The notes: a model not told the origin generated them from the letters alone. Positions 41,565 to 50,858 are shown, counted from the stretch's first letter. The stretch: DNA of 64,000 bases from LMUY01 sp964235495 (GCA_964235495.1 CAXSAX010000018.1:1-64000), one strand, 5' to 3'. A program made the numbers and translations.

Positions 41565-42461
41565 TCAGCGATACACCGCCTTGGGCCAACGCCGGTGCAT
41601 CCAGAGCCAGCTTTCCGGCCGTTCGACGATCCAGCGCTCTAGGATGTCGTTCATGGCCTGGGTCATGATCTGGATATCCTGCCGCCGGTTCCCTGTGTTC
41701 GGCAGCACCATTGGCGGCTCGCACACCAGGCGGAGGCGGGCCGGGCCGATGCGCTGAACATGGCCGGGAATCACCGGGCACTGGAAGCGCAAAGCCAGCA
41801 CAGCCAGGGCGGGCGCTGTCATCGCAGGGCGCCCAAACAAGGTGGCCTCAATGCCGTCGTTCATCTTCTGGTCCATCAGCAGGCCCAAGGCGCCGCCCGC
41901 TTTCAAATGGCCCAGCGCCGCCTTCGCTCCCGCTCCCCCCTTGCTGAACATCGGCACGGCCGCGCCGATTGCCTCCTGCCGCAACCTGATGACGAGTGCG
42001 TCTATGGCCGGGTTCGCCGCTGCCCGAAACATGGAGGAGAACGGCATCCCGTAAGCGGCGCAGGCAGCCGGCAGCATCTCCCAGTTGCCGATGTGGCCGG
42101 AGAAGAGGATCGCCGGGCCACCCCGTTCTGCCACGCTCCGCAACGTTTCCGCTCCTTCTATGACCCATCCCGGACCAGTCGGCGTGTTTTGCTTCAGCTT
42201 GGCGATGTGGGGAAACTCCCCCACCGTGCGGCCAAGACTCTCCCATGCGCCTCGGATGACCCGGCGGCGTGCGCCTGCATCCAGCGCTGGCAGGGCGAGC
42301 CGCAGGTTGATCTCTGCGACCCGGGTCACCGGCAGCCACGGTCCGACCGCACGCGCGATGCCGCCCGCCAGGTTGGATGCGCGCACCGGCCCAAGCGCCC
42401 GAAACAGCATCAGCAGGCAGCGCGCGGCCCAGGCTTCCAGCCAGAAGGCGAGCCAGGTCAT
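41565..42461 (-). CDS. Lipid A late acyltransferase (LpxL/HtrB-like)
   Basis: 298 residues. H123-x4-E128 in LFSGHIGNWEML is the HxxxxD/E acyltransferase motif; one N-terminal membrane segment precedes it, and ALGLLMDQKMN and SWLWMHRRWPK are family motifs. It adds a secondary acyl chain to the Kdo-lipid A core at the inner membrane. It ends the operon DUF374-waaA-lpxK-lpxL-like and overlaps lpxK by ATGA. Assignment as LpxL rather than LpxM is not decided. Confidence 0.9.
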   Translation of the reverse strand: MTWLAFWLEAWAARCLLMLFRALGPVRASNLAGGIARAVGPWLPVTRVAEINLRLALPALDAGARRRVIRGAWESLGRTVGEFPHIAKLKQNTPTGPGWVIEGAETLRSVAERGGPAILFSGHIGNWEMLPAACAAYGMPFSSMFRAAANPAIDALVIRLRQEAIGAAVPMFSKGGAGAKAALGHLKAGGALGLLMDQKMNDGIEATLFGRPAMTAPALAVLALRFQCPVIPGHVQRIGPARLRLVCEPPMVLPNTGNRRQDIQIMTQAMNDILERWIVERPESWLWMHRRWPKAVYR

Positions 42462-43411
42462 GCCAGCTTCGCCAGCAACGCGTCGATCTGCTGCTCATTC
42501 CGCCATGTCAGCTCCACGCCTGCCACCATCACCTGGGATCGCCACTTGGGCGGCAGCCGGACGGCGTCCTTCGGCGTCGTGATCAGCACCGTGCCCAACG
42601 CCTCGGCTTGGCGATGCAGCCGGCGCAACTCGAACTCACGGTATCGGTGGTGATCGGGAAAGGCCTGCTTGGCCGCGACGCCTACCCCGGCCTCGACCAA
42701 GGCGGTGAAGAACTTGGCCGGGCGGCCAATGCCGGCAAAGGCCAGCACCGTGCGCCCTGCCAAACCAGGCGCCGCCGTCCGCAGCCGTGCCGCCAGCACC
42801 GGCAGCCCCGACGGCAGTTCGGCCGTGGCGGCTGCCACGTCCTCGCCGATGAGCACTGCCGCTCCGCAGCGCGCCGCTCCGGCGGCGACCGGCTCCCGCA
42901 ATGGGCCCGCCGGCAGCACGCGCGCGTTGCCGAACCCGGCGGCGCCGTCGATCACCAGCAGGGCGAGGTCCTTGGCCAGGCCTGGGTTCTGCAGGCCGTC
43001 ATCCATCACCAGCACCGTCGCCCCATCGCTGATGGCCACGCGGGCGCTGGCGGCCCGGTCGGCCCCGACATAGGTGGGTGCCAGGGCGGCGAGCAGCAGC
43101 GCCTCGTCGCCCACGTCGTCGGCCGTGTGCCCCGCCCCGACCCGGACCGTGCCGCGGCTTCGTCCTCCGTAACCGCGGGTGAGGAATGCGACCCGCCGGC
43201 CCTGCCGCGCCAGCCGGGTTCCGAGGTCGAGCGCCAGGGTGGTCTTGCCTGTGCCGCCCACCGACACGTTGCCGCAGCAGAGCACGGGCACGCCGGCGTG
43301 CCACCCGGCCCGGGCCACCCGCCGCGCCGCCGCGCCGGCGACCAAGCTGCCGAGGGGGGCGAGCAGGCGCGGCAAAGCCCCGTCATGGTCCCAGAACGCG
43401 GGCGGGCGCAT
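42458..43411 (-). CDS. lpxK: Tetraacyldisaccharide 4'-kinase
   Basis: 317 residues. Walker A NVSVGGTGKTTLA (49-61), RGYGGRSRGTVRV, VGDEALLLAAL and the Walker B-like VLVMDDGLQNP are the LpxK signature. It phosphorylates the 4' position of the lipid A disaccharide. The ATG overlaps the waaA stop by one base; its own stop overlaps the next gene by ATGA. Confidence 0.95.
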   Translation of the reverse strand: MRPPAFWDHDGALPRLLAPLGSLVAGAAARRVARAGWHAGVPVLCCGNVSVGGTGKTTLALDLGTRLARQGRRVAFLTRGYGGRSRGTVRVGAGHTADDVGDEALLLAALAPTYVGADRAASARVAISDGATVLVMDDGLQNPGLAKDLALLVIDGAAGFGNARVLPAGPLREPVAAGAARCGAAVLIGEDVAAATAELPSGLPVLAARLRTAAPGLAGRTVLAFAGIGRPAKFFTALVEAGVGVAAKQAFPDHHRYREFELRRLHRQAEALGTVLITTPKDAVRLPPKWRSQVMVAGVELTWRNEQQIDALLAKLA

Positions 43412-44664
43412 CAGCCGGCCATGGCGAGCAGCGCGGCGGCGGCCTGCTGCGGCAGCCCCGCATCCGCGCCCGCCGCGGCCTGCGCCGCCCGTCCTGCCGC
43501 GTCCCGGCTCGCCGGGTCCCGCAGGCAGGCGTCCACCCAGGCGGCCAGCGCCGCCTCGTCCTCGACGGTGACGAGGCCGCCGGCCTGGATCAACGCCGCT
43601 GCCGCCTCCGCTTGGTTGGCCATCGCCGGGCCGGCGGCCAGCGCGCAGCCCAGCCGCGCCGGTTCCAGCGGGTTCTGCCCGCCCTCGCCGCCGAGGCTCT
43701 TGCCGATGAACACCGTGGGGAACAGGCGATACAGCAGCCCCATCTCGCCCAGCCCGTCGGCCAACCAGACCCCCGCGCCGGCTGGCGGGTCGTCGCCCGC
43801 GCCGCGCCGCGCCGCCGGCAGCTGCGTGGCCAGGGCTGGGGCGCGGTCCGGATGGCGTGGCGCCACGGCGGTCAGCAGGTTTGGGTGCGCCGGGCTGAGC
43901 CTGCGGTGAATGGCGGCGGCGATGGTTTCCTCGCCGGGATGCGTGCTGGCGGCCAGCCAGCGCGGCCGGTCGCCGAGCAGCGCTGCCAGTCTCGATAGCT
44001 CCGCCGGGTCGGCGGGCAGCGGCGGCGCGGCGAACTTGAGGTTGCCGGGGGAGCTGACGTTGTGTGCGCCCAGTGCGCGGAACCGCGCCGCGTCCGCGTC
44101 CGACTGCGCCCATACCGCGTCGAACAGCCCGAACACGAGCCGCGCGAACCCTGGCGCCCGGGCCCATCCGGCGGCGCTGCGAGCGGATAGCCGGCCGTTC
44201 AGCAACAGCAGCGGCACGCCCTGCCGATGGCACGCTGTCAGCAAGTTCGGCCATAGCTCGCTTTCCAGGAACGCCGCGGCGTCGGGCCGCCAGTGCCGCA
44301 CGAACCGCGCCGCCCAGCGCGGCACGTCCAGCGGCACGAAGCGGTGCAGCGCGCCGGGGCGGCGCAGGGCCAGCAGCCGGGCCGACGCGACTGTCCCCGT
44401 CGTCACCAGCACCGCCGCGCCGCCCGCCTGCAACGCGTCCAGCACCGGCAGCAGGGACACGATTTCGCCGACGCTCGCGGCATGCAGCCAGACCAGCGTG
44501 CCGGGGGGGCGCGGCGTGCGCTCGACGCCGCGCCGCTCGGCCAGCCGGTCCGGCCACTCTTTGCCGCGGTGGACCCGGCGGCGCAGCATCCATCGCAAAC
44601 CCGGCGTGGCGAGCGTGGCGGCCACCCGCCAGGCCAGCGCCAGGCCCGCTCCGGACCGGCTCAA
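43411..44664 (-). CDS. waaA: Kdo transferase (3-deoxy-manno-octulosonate transferase)
   Basis: 417 residues from a TTG that overlaps the upstream stop (TTGA); a GTG at 44673 is the alternative. The GT-B fold is recognised by the catalytic Glu in LHAASVGEIVSLLPVL (E67), AAFLESELWPNLL, ASTHPGEE, and FIGKSLGGEGGQNPLEPA. It adds Kdo to lipid IVA; a hydrophobic N-terminal helix (ALAWRVAATLATPGL) anchors it. Gene order with lpxK and DUF374 is standard for Rhodospirillales. Confidence 0.94.
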   Translation of the reverse strand: MSRSGAGLALAWRVAATLATPGLRWMLRRRVHRGKEWPDRLAERRGVERTPRPPGTLVWLHAASVGEIVSLLPVLDALQAGGAAVLVTTGTVASARLLALRRPGALHRFVPLDVPRWAARFVRHWRPDAAAFLESELWPNLLTACHRQGVPLLLLNGRLSARSAAGWARAPGFARLVFGLFDAVWAQSDADAARFRALGAHNVSSPGNLKFAAPPLPADPAELSRLAALLGDRPRWLAASTHPGEETIAAAIHRRLSPAHPNLLTAVAPRHPDRAPALATQLPAARRGAGDDPPAGAGVWLADGLGEMGLLYRLFPTVFIGKSLGGEGGQNPLEPARLGCALAAGPAMANQAEAAAALIQAGGLVTVEDEAALAAWVDACLRDPASRDAAGRAAQAAAGADAGLPQQAAAALLAMAG

Positions 44665-45359
44665 CCCGGGCACAGCGAGTCCGCCCGGTTCGCTGCATCG
44701 TCCAAAGCGGCCTCGATGGCCGGCAATGCGCCCTCCCAGGCAACCCGCGGCACGGTGATGGGTGCGCCACAGACAATGACGCCGCGCCCGAACGGCAGTG
44801 GCACGACCATGCGGTCCCAGGTCGGCAGCACCCGGCGCCGGCTGGTCTGCGCGCCGACCGGTAAAATCGGTGCGCCGGACAGCCCGGCCAGCTGCGCCGC
44901 CCCCGCCGCCGCCCGCCGCCGCGGCCCGCGCGGGCCATCGGGCGTGATCAGCACGTGCTCGCCGGCCTGCAGCTGAGCAAGCAGCACCCGGATGCTGGCC
45001 ACCCCGCCCTTCTCCGACACATCCCGCGCCGAGCCATCCTTGGAGGACGACCCGTGCACCACCTTGACCCCGAACCGCTGCACGACAATGCCGATGAACC
45101 GCCCGTCCCGGTGCTTGCTGACCAGCACCCGCGGCGTGCCCTGGGCGCCCCGGCGCTGCATGGCGAACCAAAGCGCCGGCACGAGCGGCAGCTGCTCGTG
45201 CCAGAAAGCGGCGATCGCCGGGCGCCCGGCGATCTGCTCCAGCACATGCTCCTCGCCCACCAGCCGCCAGCGCGTAGTGCGCAGCGCAAGGTCGAGGTAG
45301 CGGCCGACGATCCGGGCGGTCACCGCCTGCACGGCAGCGCTCCGCAGCAGCCTCTTCAA
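44661..45359 (-). CDS. DUF374 lysophospholipid-acyltransferase-like protein
   Basis: 232 residues from a TTG start (MKRLLRSAAV). AAFWHEQLPLVPALW corresponds to the HxxxxD-like motif of the LPLAT fold; VLVSKHRDGRFIGIVVQRFG and VLITPDGPRGPRR are typical of DUF374, which is nearly always next to waaA in alphaproteobacteria. The C-terminus overlaps waaA by 4 bp. It is thought to modify or transport lipid A precursors; the reaction is not established. Confidence 0.88.
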   Translation of the reverse strand: MKRLLRSAAVQAVTARIVGRYLDLALRTTRWRLVGEEHVLEQIAGRPAIAAFWHEQLPLVPALWFAMQRRGAQGTPRVLVSKHRDGRFIGIVVQRFGVKVVHGSSSKDGSARDVSEKGGVASIRVLLAQLQAGEHVLITPDGPRGPRRRAAAGAAQLAGLSGAPILPVGAQTSRRRVLPTWDRMVVPLPFGRGVIVCGAPITVPRVAWEGALPAIEAALDDAANRADSLCPG

Positions 45360-45384
45360 CGGTGCTGTCCGCCCATCGGCGGCG

Positions 45385-46134
45385 CTAGGTCCGCTTGATC
45401 GCCAACGGCCCCGGGGACTGGCAGGTCGGCATCATCTCGATCCGGTTAATGTTGACGTGGGCCGGCAGCCCTACCAGCCAGCCCACGGTCTCCGCAATGT
45501 CCTCGGCCGTCAGCGGCGTAGTGCCTTTGTAGATGCCGGCCGCCTTCTCCGCATCACCGCCGAAGCGCACCGTGCTGAACTCCGTGCCGCCGCACAGGCC
45601 GGGCTCGATGTTCGTCACCCGCACGTTGGTCCCGACCAGGTCCGCCTTCAGGTTCAGCATGAACTGCGCCACGAACGCCTTGGTGCCGCCGTACACGTGG
45701 CCGCCCGGATAGGGGTAGTCGCCGGCCACGCTGCCGAGGCTGATGACGTAGCCTGCGTCCCGCTCCACCATGCCGGGCAGCAGGGCGCGGGTGGTCTCCA
45801 CCAGACCGGTCACGTTGGTGGCGATCATGGTTTGCCAGTCGGACAGGCTGGCGCGCCACGCCGGGTCCAGCCCGAGGGCGAGGCCGGCGTTGTTGACCAG
45901 CACGTCCACTTCGCGCCACCCCTCCGGCAGGCTACCGGGCAGGGCGGCGACAGCGGCGGAGTTGGTCACATCGAGGGTGAACGGCAGCACGGCGCCGCCG
46001 AGTTCGCCGGCCAGGGCGTCCAGCCGGTCCCGCCGGCGGCCGGTAGCGATGACCCGGTGGCCGTCGCGCACCAGCCGCCGGGCGATCGCCGCGCCGAACC
46101 CGGCGGTGGCGCCGGTGACGAGGGCGGTGCTCAA
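45385..46134 (-). CDS. Short-chain dehydrogenase/reductase (YdfG-like)
   Basis: 249 residues from a TTG. NADP motif TGATAGFG (7-14), NNAG (81-84), S135, Y148 and K152 are all in place. The GKGGDAEKAAGIYKG-type C-terminus (RFGGDAEKAAGIYKGTTPLT) matches YdfG, a 3-hydroxy acid dehydrogenase that reduces malonic semialdehyde or oxidises L-allo-threonine. A possible 20-codon leader overlaps its start. It is near but not clearly coupled to the lipid A genes. Confidence 0.9.
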   Translation of the reverse strand: MSTALVTGATAGFGAAIARRLVRDGHRVIATGRRRDRLDALAGELGGAVLPFTLDVTNSAAVAALPGSLPEGWREVDVLVNNAGLALGLDPAWRASLSDWQTMIATNVTGLVETTRALLPGMVERDAGYVISLGSVAGDYPYPGGHVYGGTKAFVAQFMLNLKADLVGTNVRVTNIEPGLCGGTEFSTVRFGGDAEKAAGIYKGTTPLTAEDIAETVGWLVGLPAHVNINRIEMMPTCQSPGPLAIKRT

Positions 46135-46193
46135 AGGACGCCCAACCCGGCTTTGGCGGTGTCGTCCGGCAGGGGCGTGTTTTCGAGTTCCAT
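46131..46193 (-). CDS. Possible 20-codon leader peptide coupled to the SDR gene
   Basis: The minus strand encodes MELENTPLPDDTAKAGLGVL from an ATG at 46193 and stops with a TGA that overlaps the SDR TTG start (TTGA). The coupling is neat, but no ribosome-binding site is visible and the peptide matches nothing I recognise. It might be an accidental open frame. Confidence 0.25.
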   Translation of the reverse strand: MELENTPLPDDTAKAGLGVL

Positions 46194-46211
46194 GCGCTGG
46201 GTTTAACGCGA

Positions 46212-47066
46212 TCAGCCCGGCAGATGGAAGCGGGCGGAGACCGGGCAGTGGTCGGACAGGTGCTCCTTGCGGTCCGCGCCCTCGCGATAGACCAGCACCC
46301 GCAGCGAGCCCGGGTCGAGCCAGAAGCGGGCCGCGCCGCCGGCCAGGATGTGATCGATGAAGCGTCCGCCGCCCCAGCATGGGCTGTCGTGGCCCTCATC
46401 CGCCAAGGCCAGCGGGGCATCGGCCCGCAGGGCCGCCAGCATGTCGTCCTCCGGCCCCATCCAGCGGTTGAAGTCGCCCAGCATGACAAAGGGCACGTCC
46501 TCGCGGCGGCGCTGCGCAACCCAGCCCTGCAGCACGGGAAGCTGGCTGCGCAGGGTGGCGCATTGCGGGCGGCTGCTGGTGTCCAGGTTGTCACGCTGGC
46601 ATCCGGTCTTGAGATGGACGGCGAGCAGTCGCAGCGGGCCGGAAGGCAGGTCGAGCGTGAGGTCCAGCCCGCTGCGGAGGTGGTGGCGGGCCTCCGGGTA
46701 GAGGTCGAGGCCGGTTAGGTCCGGGTTGCGGTGCACGGCGATGCCGCGGCGCACGGCGATGCCGACGCGCTGCACCACGTCATCGTCGGTGAAATACAGC
46801 GCGTAGCGGTCGGGCGGGAATAGCACGGAGGCCGCTGCCGGGCCGTCCACTTCCTCCATCGCCACCACGTCCGCACCGAGCTGGGCGGCGTATCGCTTGA
46901 GCACGGCGAAGTCGGCGGCGGTCTTGGGCACCACGTCCGCGGGCAGCGCCGGGTCACCCGGGGGGCGGGTGGTGAGCCATTCCAGGTTCCAGGTGGTGAC
47001 CTTGAGGTCTCCGGCGATGGCAGCGCTTGGCAGCAGGGCCAGGAGCGCCAGCAGCCAGCGCCTCAT
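46212..47066 (-). CDS. Exported endonuclease/exonuclease/phosphatase-family protein
   Basis: 284 residues with a signal peptide (MRRWLLALLALLPSAAIAG). The EEP fold is shown by TTWNLEWL, VVAMEEVDGP (metal-binding Glu), HLKTGC, MLGDFNRWMG (D-x-N) and LSDHCPVSARF (catalytic D-H). It is therefore a periplasmic or secreted nuclease or phosphodiesterase. Its ATG overlaps the helicase stop (ATGA), making a two-gene unit. Confidence 0.9.
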   Translation of the reverse strand: MRRWLLALLALLPSAAIAGDLKVTTWNLEWLTTRPPGDPALPADVVPKTAADFAVLKRYAAQLGADVVAMEEVDGPAAASVLFPPDRYALYFTDDDVVQRVGIAVRRGIAVHRNPDLTGLDLYPEARHHLRSGLDLTLDLPSGPLRLLAVHLKTGCQRDNLDTSSRPQCATLRSQLPVLQGWVAQRRREDVPFVMLGDFNRWMGPEDDMLAALRADAPLALADEGHDSPCWGGGRFIDHILAGGAARFWLDPGSLRVLVYREGADRKEHLSDHCPVSARFHLPG

Positions 47067-48814
47067 TCGCCCATCCGGTGGGCGCCGCACGCCAACAGGT
47101 AATCCGCCACTGCATCCATCGCCGCTGGCTCCCGAGACGGGTCCCGCGCGTCGCCCGGCGGAACCCAGATGACCGTCTCATAGCGCGCCCGGGTCAGCAG
47201 CACGCGATAGGCGTTCAGCTTGTTCTGCAATTTTTCCGCCGTACGCGGCCGGGTCCAGGCGGTGCCGCGGAAGGCGCGGGCCTGCCAGGCGGCGCCGTGG
47301 CGCACTAGGTCGCCATCCCAGCACAGTCCCGCGGCGTCCAGCTCCAGGCCCTGGGCGAAGAACTCAGTGGCCGCCACCTCCAGCGCGTTCGAGGCGCGCA
47401 CGTCCGGGAAGCGGTCGAGGAACCAGCGGGCGACGGCGGCGGGGTCGTCGTGCGGCAGGGTGCTGCCCAGGCCCTCCGCCCGCAGCCGCCGCGCGCCGGA
47501 GGAGCAGAGCAGCCCCGCCCGGCGGCTGCCGCGGCAGGCCCGGCGCAGGCGGGCGCGCATCACGCCCAAGTCCCGTGTGACGCTGAACGGCACGCCGGCG
47601 TCGGCCAGGGCGCGGGCACGGGGGGCGTCGTTGGCCAGCACAGCGTCCACCCAGGCGGTGGCGGCGGCGCAGCGCAGGGAGCGGACTGGCACGTGCAGGT
47701 GGAACGCCGGTTCGGGCCTGAGACCGGGCAGGGCGGGCAGGCGGTGGCGGGGCAGGCCGTCCGCCGCGCGGGGGGCGGCCAGCACGCGCCAGGCGGGGCG
47801 ATGGCGCAGCGCCTCGCCCCATTCGGCTAGCCCGCCCTCGCCGTCGTGGATTTCCTGCCCCGTGCCGATCAGGCAGAGCACGGCGGGGCCGTCCGCGCGC
47901 CGGACCATGATGTCCAGCAGCAGCGCCGGCTCGCTGCGGTCGAGCGGGTGGGTGCGCGTGGCAGTCTTGGCGATGGCGTGGCCAGTGGACCAGCAGCGCT
48001 GCGCCTCGTCGATCACCACCACGCGTTCCGAGGGGACGCCGCCCTGGGCGTAGCAGTCCCGGAAGGCGGGCAGGGCCTGGATCACGCCTTCCATGCGCTG
48101 CCGCGCCGCCCGGGGTGAGCCGCCGGCGTCCCGCGCCAGCGCCTCGCGCAGCACGTGGACCAGGCTCGGGTTGCCGGTGAGGAACGCGGCCTCGCCGGCG
48201 AACGCGGTGTCCAGGCCGCACAGTGTCTTGCCCGCGCCGGGGATGCCGGTGATGAACAGGATGGTCGGTTGCCGCTCCGCCGCCGCCTGCGCCACGGCGC
48301 GGGTGATCGCCGTGCGGGTGGCGCCGAGGTTGTCCGCCGCGGCGTGGGCGGTGCGGATGTCTGCCACGCCGTGCCGGGCATAGAGCATCCGCGCTGCCTC
48401 AATCAGCGACGGGATAGGGCGATAGGGCGCCTGCTGCCACGCCGCCGGGTCCAGCGCCGGGCCGAACGGGGTGGCGGTGGCGATCTCCTGCAGCCGCGCC
48501 TCCAGCGTGGCGGCACTGGCTTCCATGACGGGCGTGACGCCCGGCAACATCAGCGGGCGGGCGGCGCTGTCCCGAGAGGCGTCCAGGGTGATGAGCAGGG
48601 GGATGACCGGGTGGGCGCGGCTGCCATGGTGGAAGTCGTGCAGGTCGAGCGCCGCGTCCTCCGCCGCCTCGCGGTCCCGGCCAGTGTGGCGGCGGCCGGA
48701 ACGCACGGTGCAAGCGACGATGGCGCCGCGGGTGAGGATGACGGCGTCGATGCGGCGGCGCAGGCGGGGGAGGCGCCAGTCGAGGTGGATGGTCCAGGGG
48801 CCGGAGGGGAACAT
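47063..48814 (-). CDS. DUF2075-type DNA/RNA helicase-like protein, N-terminally truncated
   Basis: 583 residues. Walker A ITGIPGAGKTLCGLD (188-202) and Walker B RVVVIDEAQRCW (264-275), with SNALEVAATEFFAQGLELDA and LNAYRVLLTRARYETVIWVP near the end, mark the DUF2075 superfamily-1 ATPase. Family members usually have about 50 more N-terminal residues and an RxDVVLL...VIEFK nuclease-like motif; here the gene starts just before RIDAVILTRGAIVACTVRSG, and the E-x-K is replaced by C-x-V. So the helicase part seems intact and the nuclease part lost. Upstream sequence changes abruptly to AT-richer DNA. Confidence 0.8.
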   Translation of the reverse strand: MFPSGPWTIHLDWRLPRLRRRIDAVILTRGAIVACTVRSGRRHTGRDREAAEDAALDLHDFHHGSRAHPVIPLLITLDASRDSAARPLMLPGVTPVMEASAATLEARLQEIATATPFGPALDPAAWQQAPYRPIPSLIEAARMLYARHGVADIRTAHAAADNLGATRTAITRAVAQAAAERQPTILFITGIPGAGKTLCGLDTAFAGEAAFLTGNPSLVHVLREALARDAGGSPRAARQRMEGVIQALPAFRDCYAQGGVPSERVVVIDEAQRCWSTGHAIAKTATRTHPLDRSEPALLLDIMVRRADGPAVLCLIGTGQEIHDGEGGLAEWGEALRHRPAWRVLAAPRAADGLPRHRLPALPGLRPEPAFHLHVPVRSLRCAAATAWVDAVLANDAPRARALADAGVPFSVTRDLGVMRARLRRACRGSRRAGLLCSSGARRLRAEGLGSTLPHDDPAAVARWFLDRFPDVRASNALEVAATEFFAQGLELDAAGLCWDGDLVRHGAAWQARAFRGTAWTRPRTAEKLQNKLNAYRVLLTRARYETVIWVPPGDARDPSREPAAMDAVADYLLACGAHRMGE

Positions 48815-49622
48815 GGGGAGAGGGTAGGAAAGGGAAGTTAAGGATAAAGGTTTGCTCCGGGCCGTAATATTCAGGCTTAGGTTTTCATTCGTCTCAACAG
48901 CGCTTCTCACCTTCGCGTAAGGCCTTCTTGAAGGTGTTAATTGGCCGAAACTGTCCATGTTCTGGGTATGGAGCATCATGGATCCTTTGTGGGTGCTGGG
49001 CCGTTTCGTAGTCGTGCGGCGCTACTGATGAACAACGAATCGCGCAAATTACGGCACAAGCGCAAACACTCTCAGGATGGATTTGGCAGATGACTTGGCA
49101 TGTCACGCCAAACACTCAATGCCACTGAGACTGGACGGTATGATTTCAGTTTACATTTAGGATTTTATACATCCCGCCTTTCCTAGCTAGAGATTAAAGG
49201 TATCCTCAGTGGAGGCATGAAGAAGATCGCAGAATATGGGGTATGGCTATAGGCTCGGATGTAAAACGAGTTCTTGTTTCTACCGAGTTAAATGCATGTG
49301 ATCGATGTGGGTGCGGAAGTCGGCTTGATTACCCGCTTGCTGCCACAAGAAAATGCATTTGATCGAGACTTAAAGGGTAGGAAAGCTGTAGTTCCCTTTG
49401 GACGGAAGCCAAACGGCGGGAAGGTGATCCGGAAACACCCTCACGCATCCATATGATAAATCCGCATACTGGCAACGGCGCTGCGCGATGCGGCCATATC
49501 TTGGATCAGCCGTTTGCTGCTCCTATCGGCCAAGTTGATCACAAAAAAGCAGCACGACCCGGGAACGGGAAGACGGCAGCATTCAGGCAAGTGGCGCACG
49601 TAGTTACCTGAGAACCTTCATC
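48815..49622. other. AT-richer stretch with no recognisable gene (about 800 bp)
   Basis: Lower GC than both flanks, with stops in all frames at short intervals. It follows the abrupt N-terminus of the DUF2075 gene and precedes the dispersed repeat at 49623, so it is probably a deletion or insertion scar. No tRNA, hairpin cluster or transposase piece could be identified. Confidence 0.5.
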
Positions 49623-49686
49623 AGGGGTGAAGGAGTCGTCCTGCTTTCAAAACTTGGCTCCTTCCGGGTGCAGGGCAACGCCCTGC
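49623..49686. repeat. Dispersed repeat copy overlapping the 3' end of a CoA-transferase gene
   Basis: Bases 49660-49686 are identical to 29705-29731, and the neighbouring AGGGGTGAAGGAGTCGTCCTG resembles the segment 29680-29700. The hairpin CAGGGC-AAC-GCCCTG is included. The CoA-transferase frame runs into it, so its last codons (GVALHPEGAKF) and its stop come from the repeat. Confidence 0.75.
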
Positions 49687-50858
49687 TGTGGCGGCATCGC
49701 CGCGGCGATCTCCGCCTCGCTCAGCCCAGCCTCGCGCAGCGCCTGCGCCGTGTGCTCGCCGTAGCCGGGCGCGCCGGTGCGGATAGATTGCGCCGTGGCG
49801 GAGAACCGCGCCGCCGGACGCCCGGCGCGGATGCGGCCAGCCGCCGGGTGGTCCAGCTCCACCACGAGGCCATTCGCCAGGACCTGTGGATGGGTGAGCG
49901 TGGCGGTGCGGGTGAGCACGGGAGCGCAAGGCACGCCGGCGCGAGTCAGCCGGTCCAGCCACTCGGACGCGGGCCGGGTCCGCAACACCTCCTGGGTCAG
50001 CGCCAGCCGCTCGTTGATGTGCTGCTGGCGCAGGCCGGGGTTGAGGAAGCGCGGGTCGTCCAGCCAGGCTGGCTGGTCCAGCGCCTGGGTGAGCGCTGTC
50101 CACTCGCGGTCGCTCTGCACGGCGACGCTGATCGGGGCATCGGCTGTCTCGTAGATCAGGTCGGTGAAGCTGGCGGCGTCCTGCTGCGGCAGGTCGTCGC
50201 CCACGAAGGTCTGGCTGCCCATGTCGGATGCCCACAGGAACGCCGTCACCGCCTCCAGCATGGACAGGCGGACGTGCTGGCCCTCCCCGGTGCGGCTGCG
50301 GGCGAACAGGGCGGCGGCGATGGCCTGCGCCGCCACGATGCCGGTCAGCTTGTCGGGCAGGATGGTGCGGACCAGGCGGGGGCGCTTCTCGTCGGAGCCG
50401 GCCTGTACCGTGGCCAGGCCGGACACCGCCTGCACCAGCGGGTCGTACACCGGCTTGGCGGCATACGGCCCGGCTTCGCCGAAGCCGCTGATCGAGACGT
50501 AGATGACGGCTGGGGACACGGCGCGGATGGCGGCCTCCCCCACGCCGATGCGCTCGGCGACGCCGGGGCGGAAGTTCTGCACGAACACGTCGGCCTTAGC
50601 AGCCAGGCGCAGCAACGCGGCGCGGCCGGCCGCGGCCTTGAGGTCCAACACGACGGAGCGCTTGTTGCGGTTGTTATTGAGGAACGAGGCGGATTGGCCA
50701 CCGCGGCGATTGGCGCCGGCGCGGGTGTGGTCGCCACCCCCGGGCGCCTCCACCTTGATCACGTCGGCACCCTGGTCGCCCAGCATCATGGTGGCGAGCG
50801 GACCGGAGATCATGGAAGTGAGGTCGATCACGCGAATGCCGTGCAGCGGGCCGGGCAT
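49647..50858 (-). CDS. CaiB/BaiF-type (class III) CoA-transferase
   Basis: 403 residues. GIRVIDLTSMISGPLATMML, DQGADVIKVEAPGGGD, NRNKRSVVLDLK and the catalytic D169 in TILPDKLTGIVAAQAIAAAL identify the family, which moves CoA between carboxylic acids through an aspartyl anhydride. TSQ-type specificity cannot be read; neighbours do not help. GAGGAG precedes the ATG. The final 11 or so residues are encoded by a dispersed repeat, so the native C-terminus was probably replaced. Confidence 0.92.
   Translation of the reverse strand: MPGPLHGIRVIDLTSMISGPLATMMLGDQGADVIKVEAPGGGDHTRAGANRRGGQSASFLNNNRNKRSVVLDLKAAAGRAALLRLAAKADVFVQNFRPGVAERIGVGEAAIRAVSPAVIYVSISGFGEAGPYAAKPVYDPLVQAVSGLATVQAGSDEKRPRLVRTILPDKLTGIVAAQAIAAALFARSRTGEGQHVRLSMLEAVTAFLWASDMGSQTFVGDDLPQQDAASFTDLIYETADAPISVAVQSDREWTALTQALDQPAWLDDPRFLNPGLRQQHINERLALTQEVLRTRPASEWLDRLTRAGVPCAPVLTRTATLTHPQVLANGLVVELDHPAAGRIRAGRPAARFSATAQSIRTGAPGYGEHTAQALREAGLSEAEIAAAMPPQQGVALHPEGAKF

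Noticed and set aside
42377..43909. A long plus-strand frame over lpxL-like/lpxK/waaA
   Set aside because: Same reason: no motifs, biased composition, and lpxK and waaA motifs are perfect on the minus strand.
48894..49115. A small Cys-rich protein upstream of the DUF2075 gene
   Set aside because: No ribosome-binding site, partly overlapping another weak frame, and scattered stops around it; treated as non-coding.
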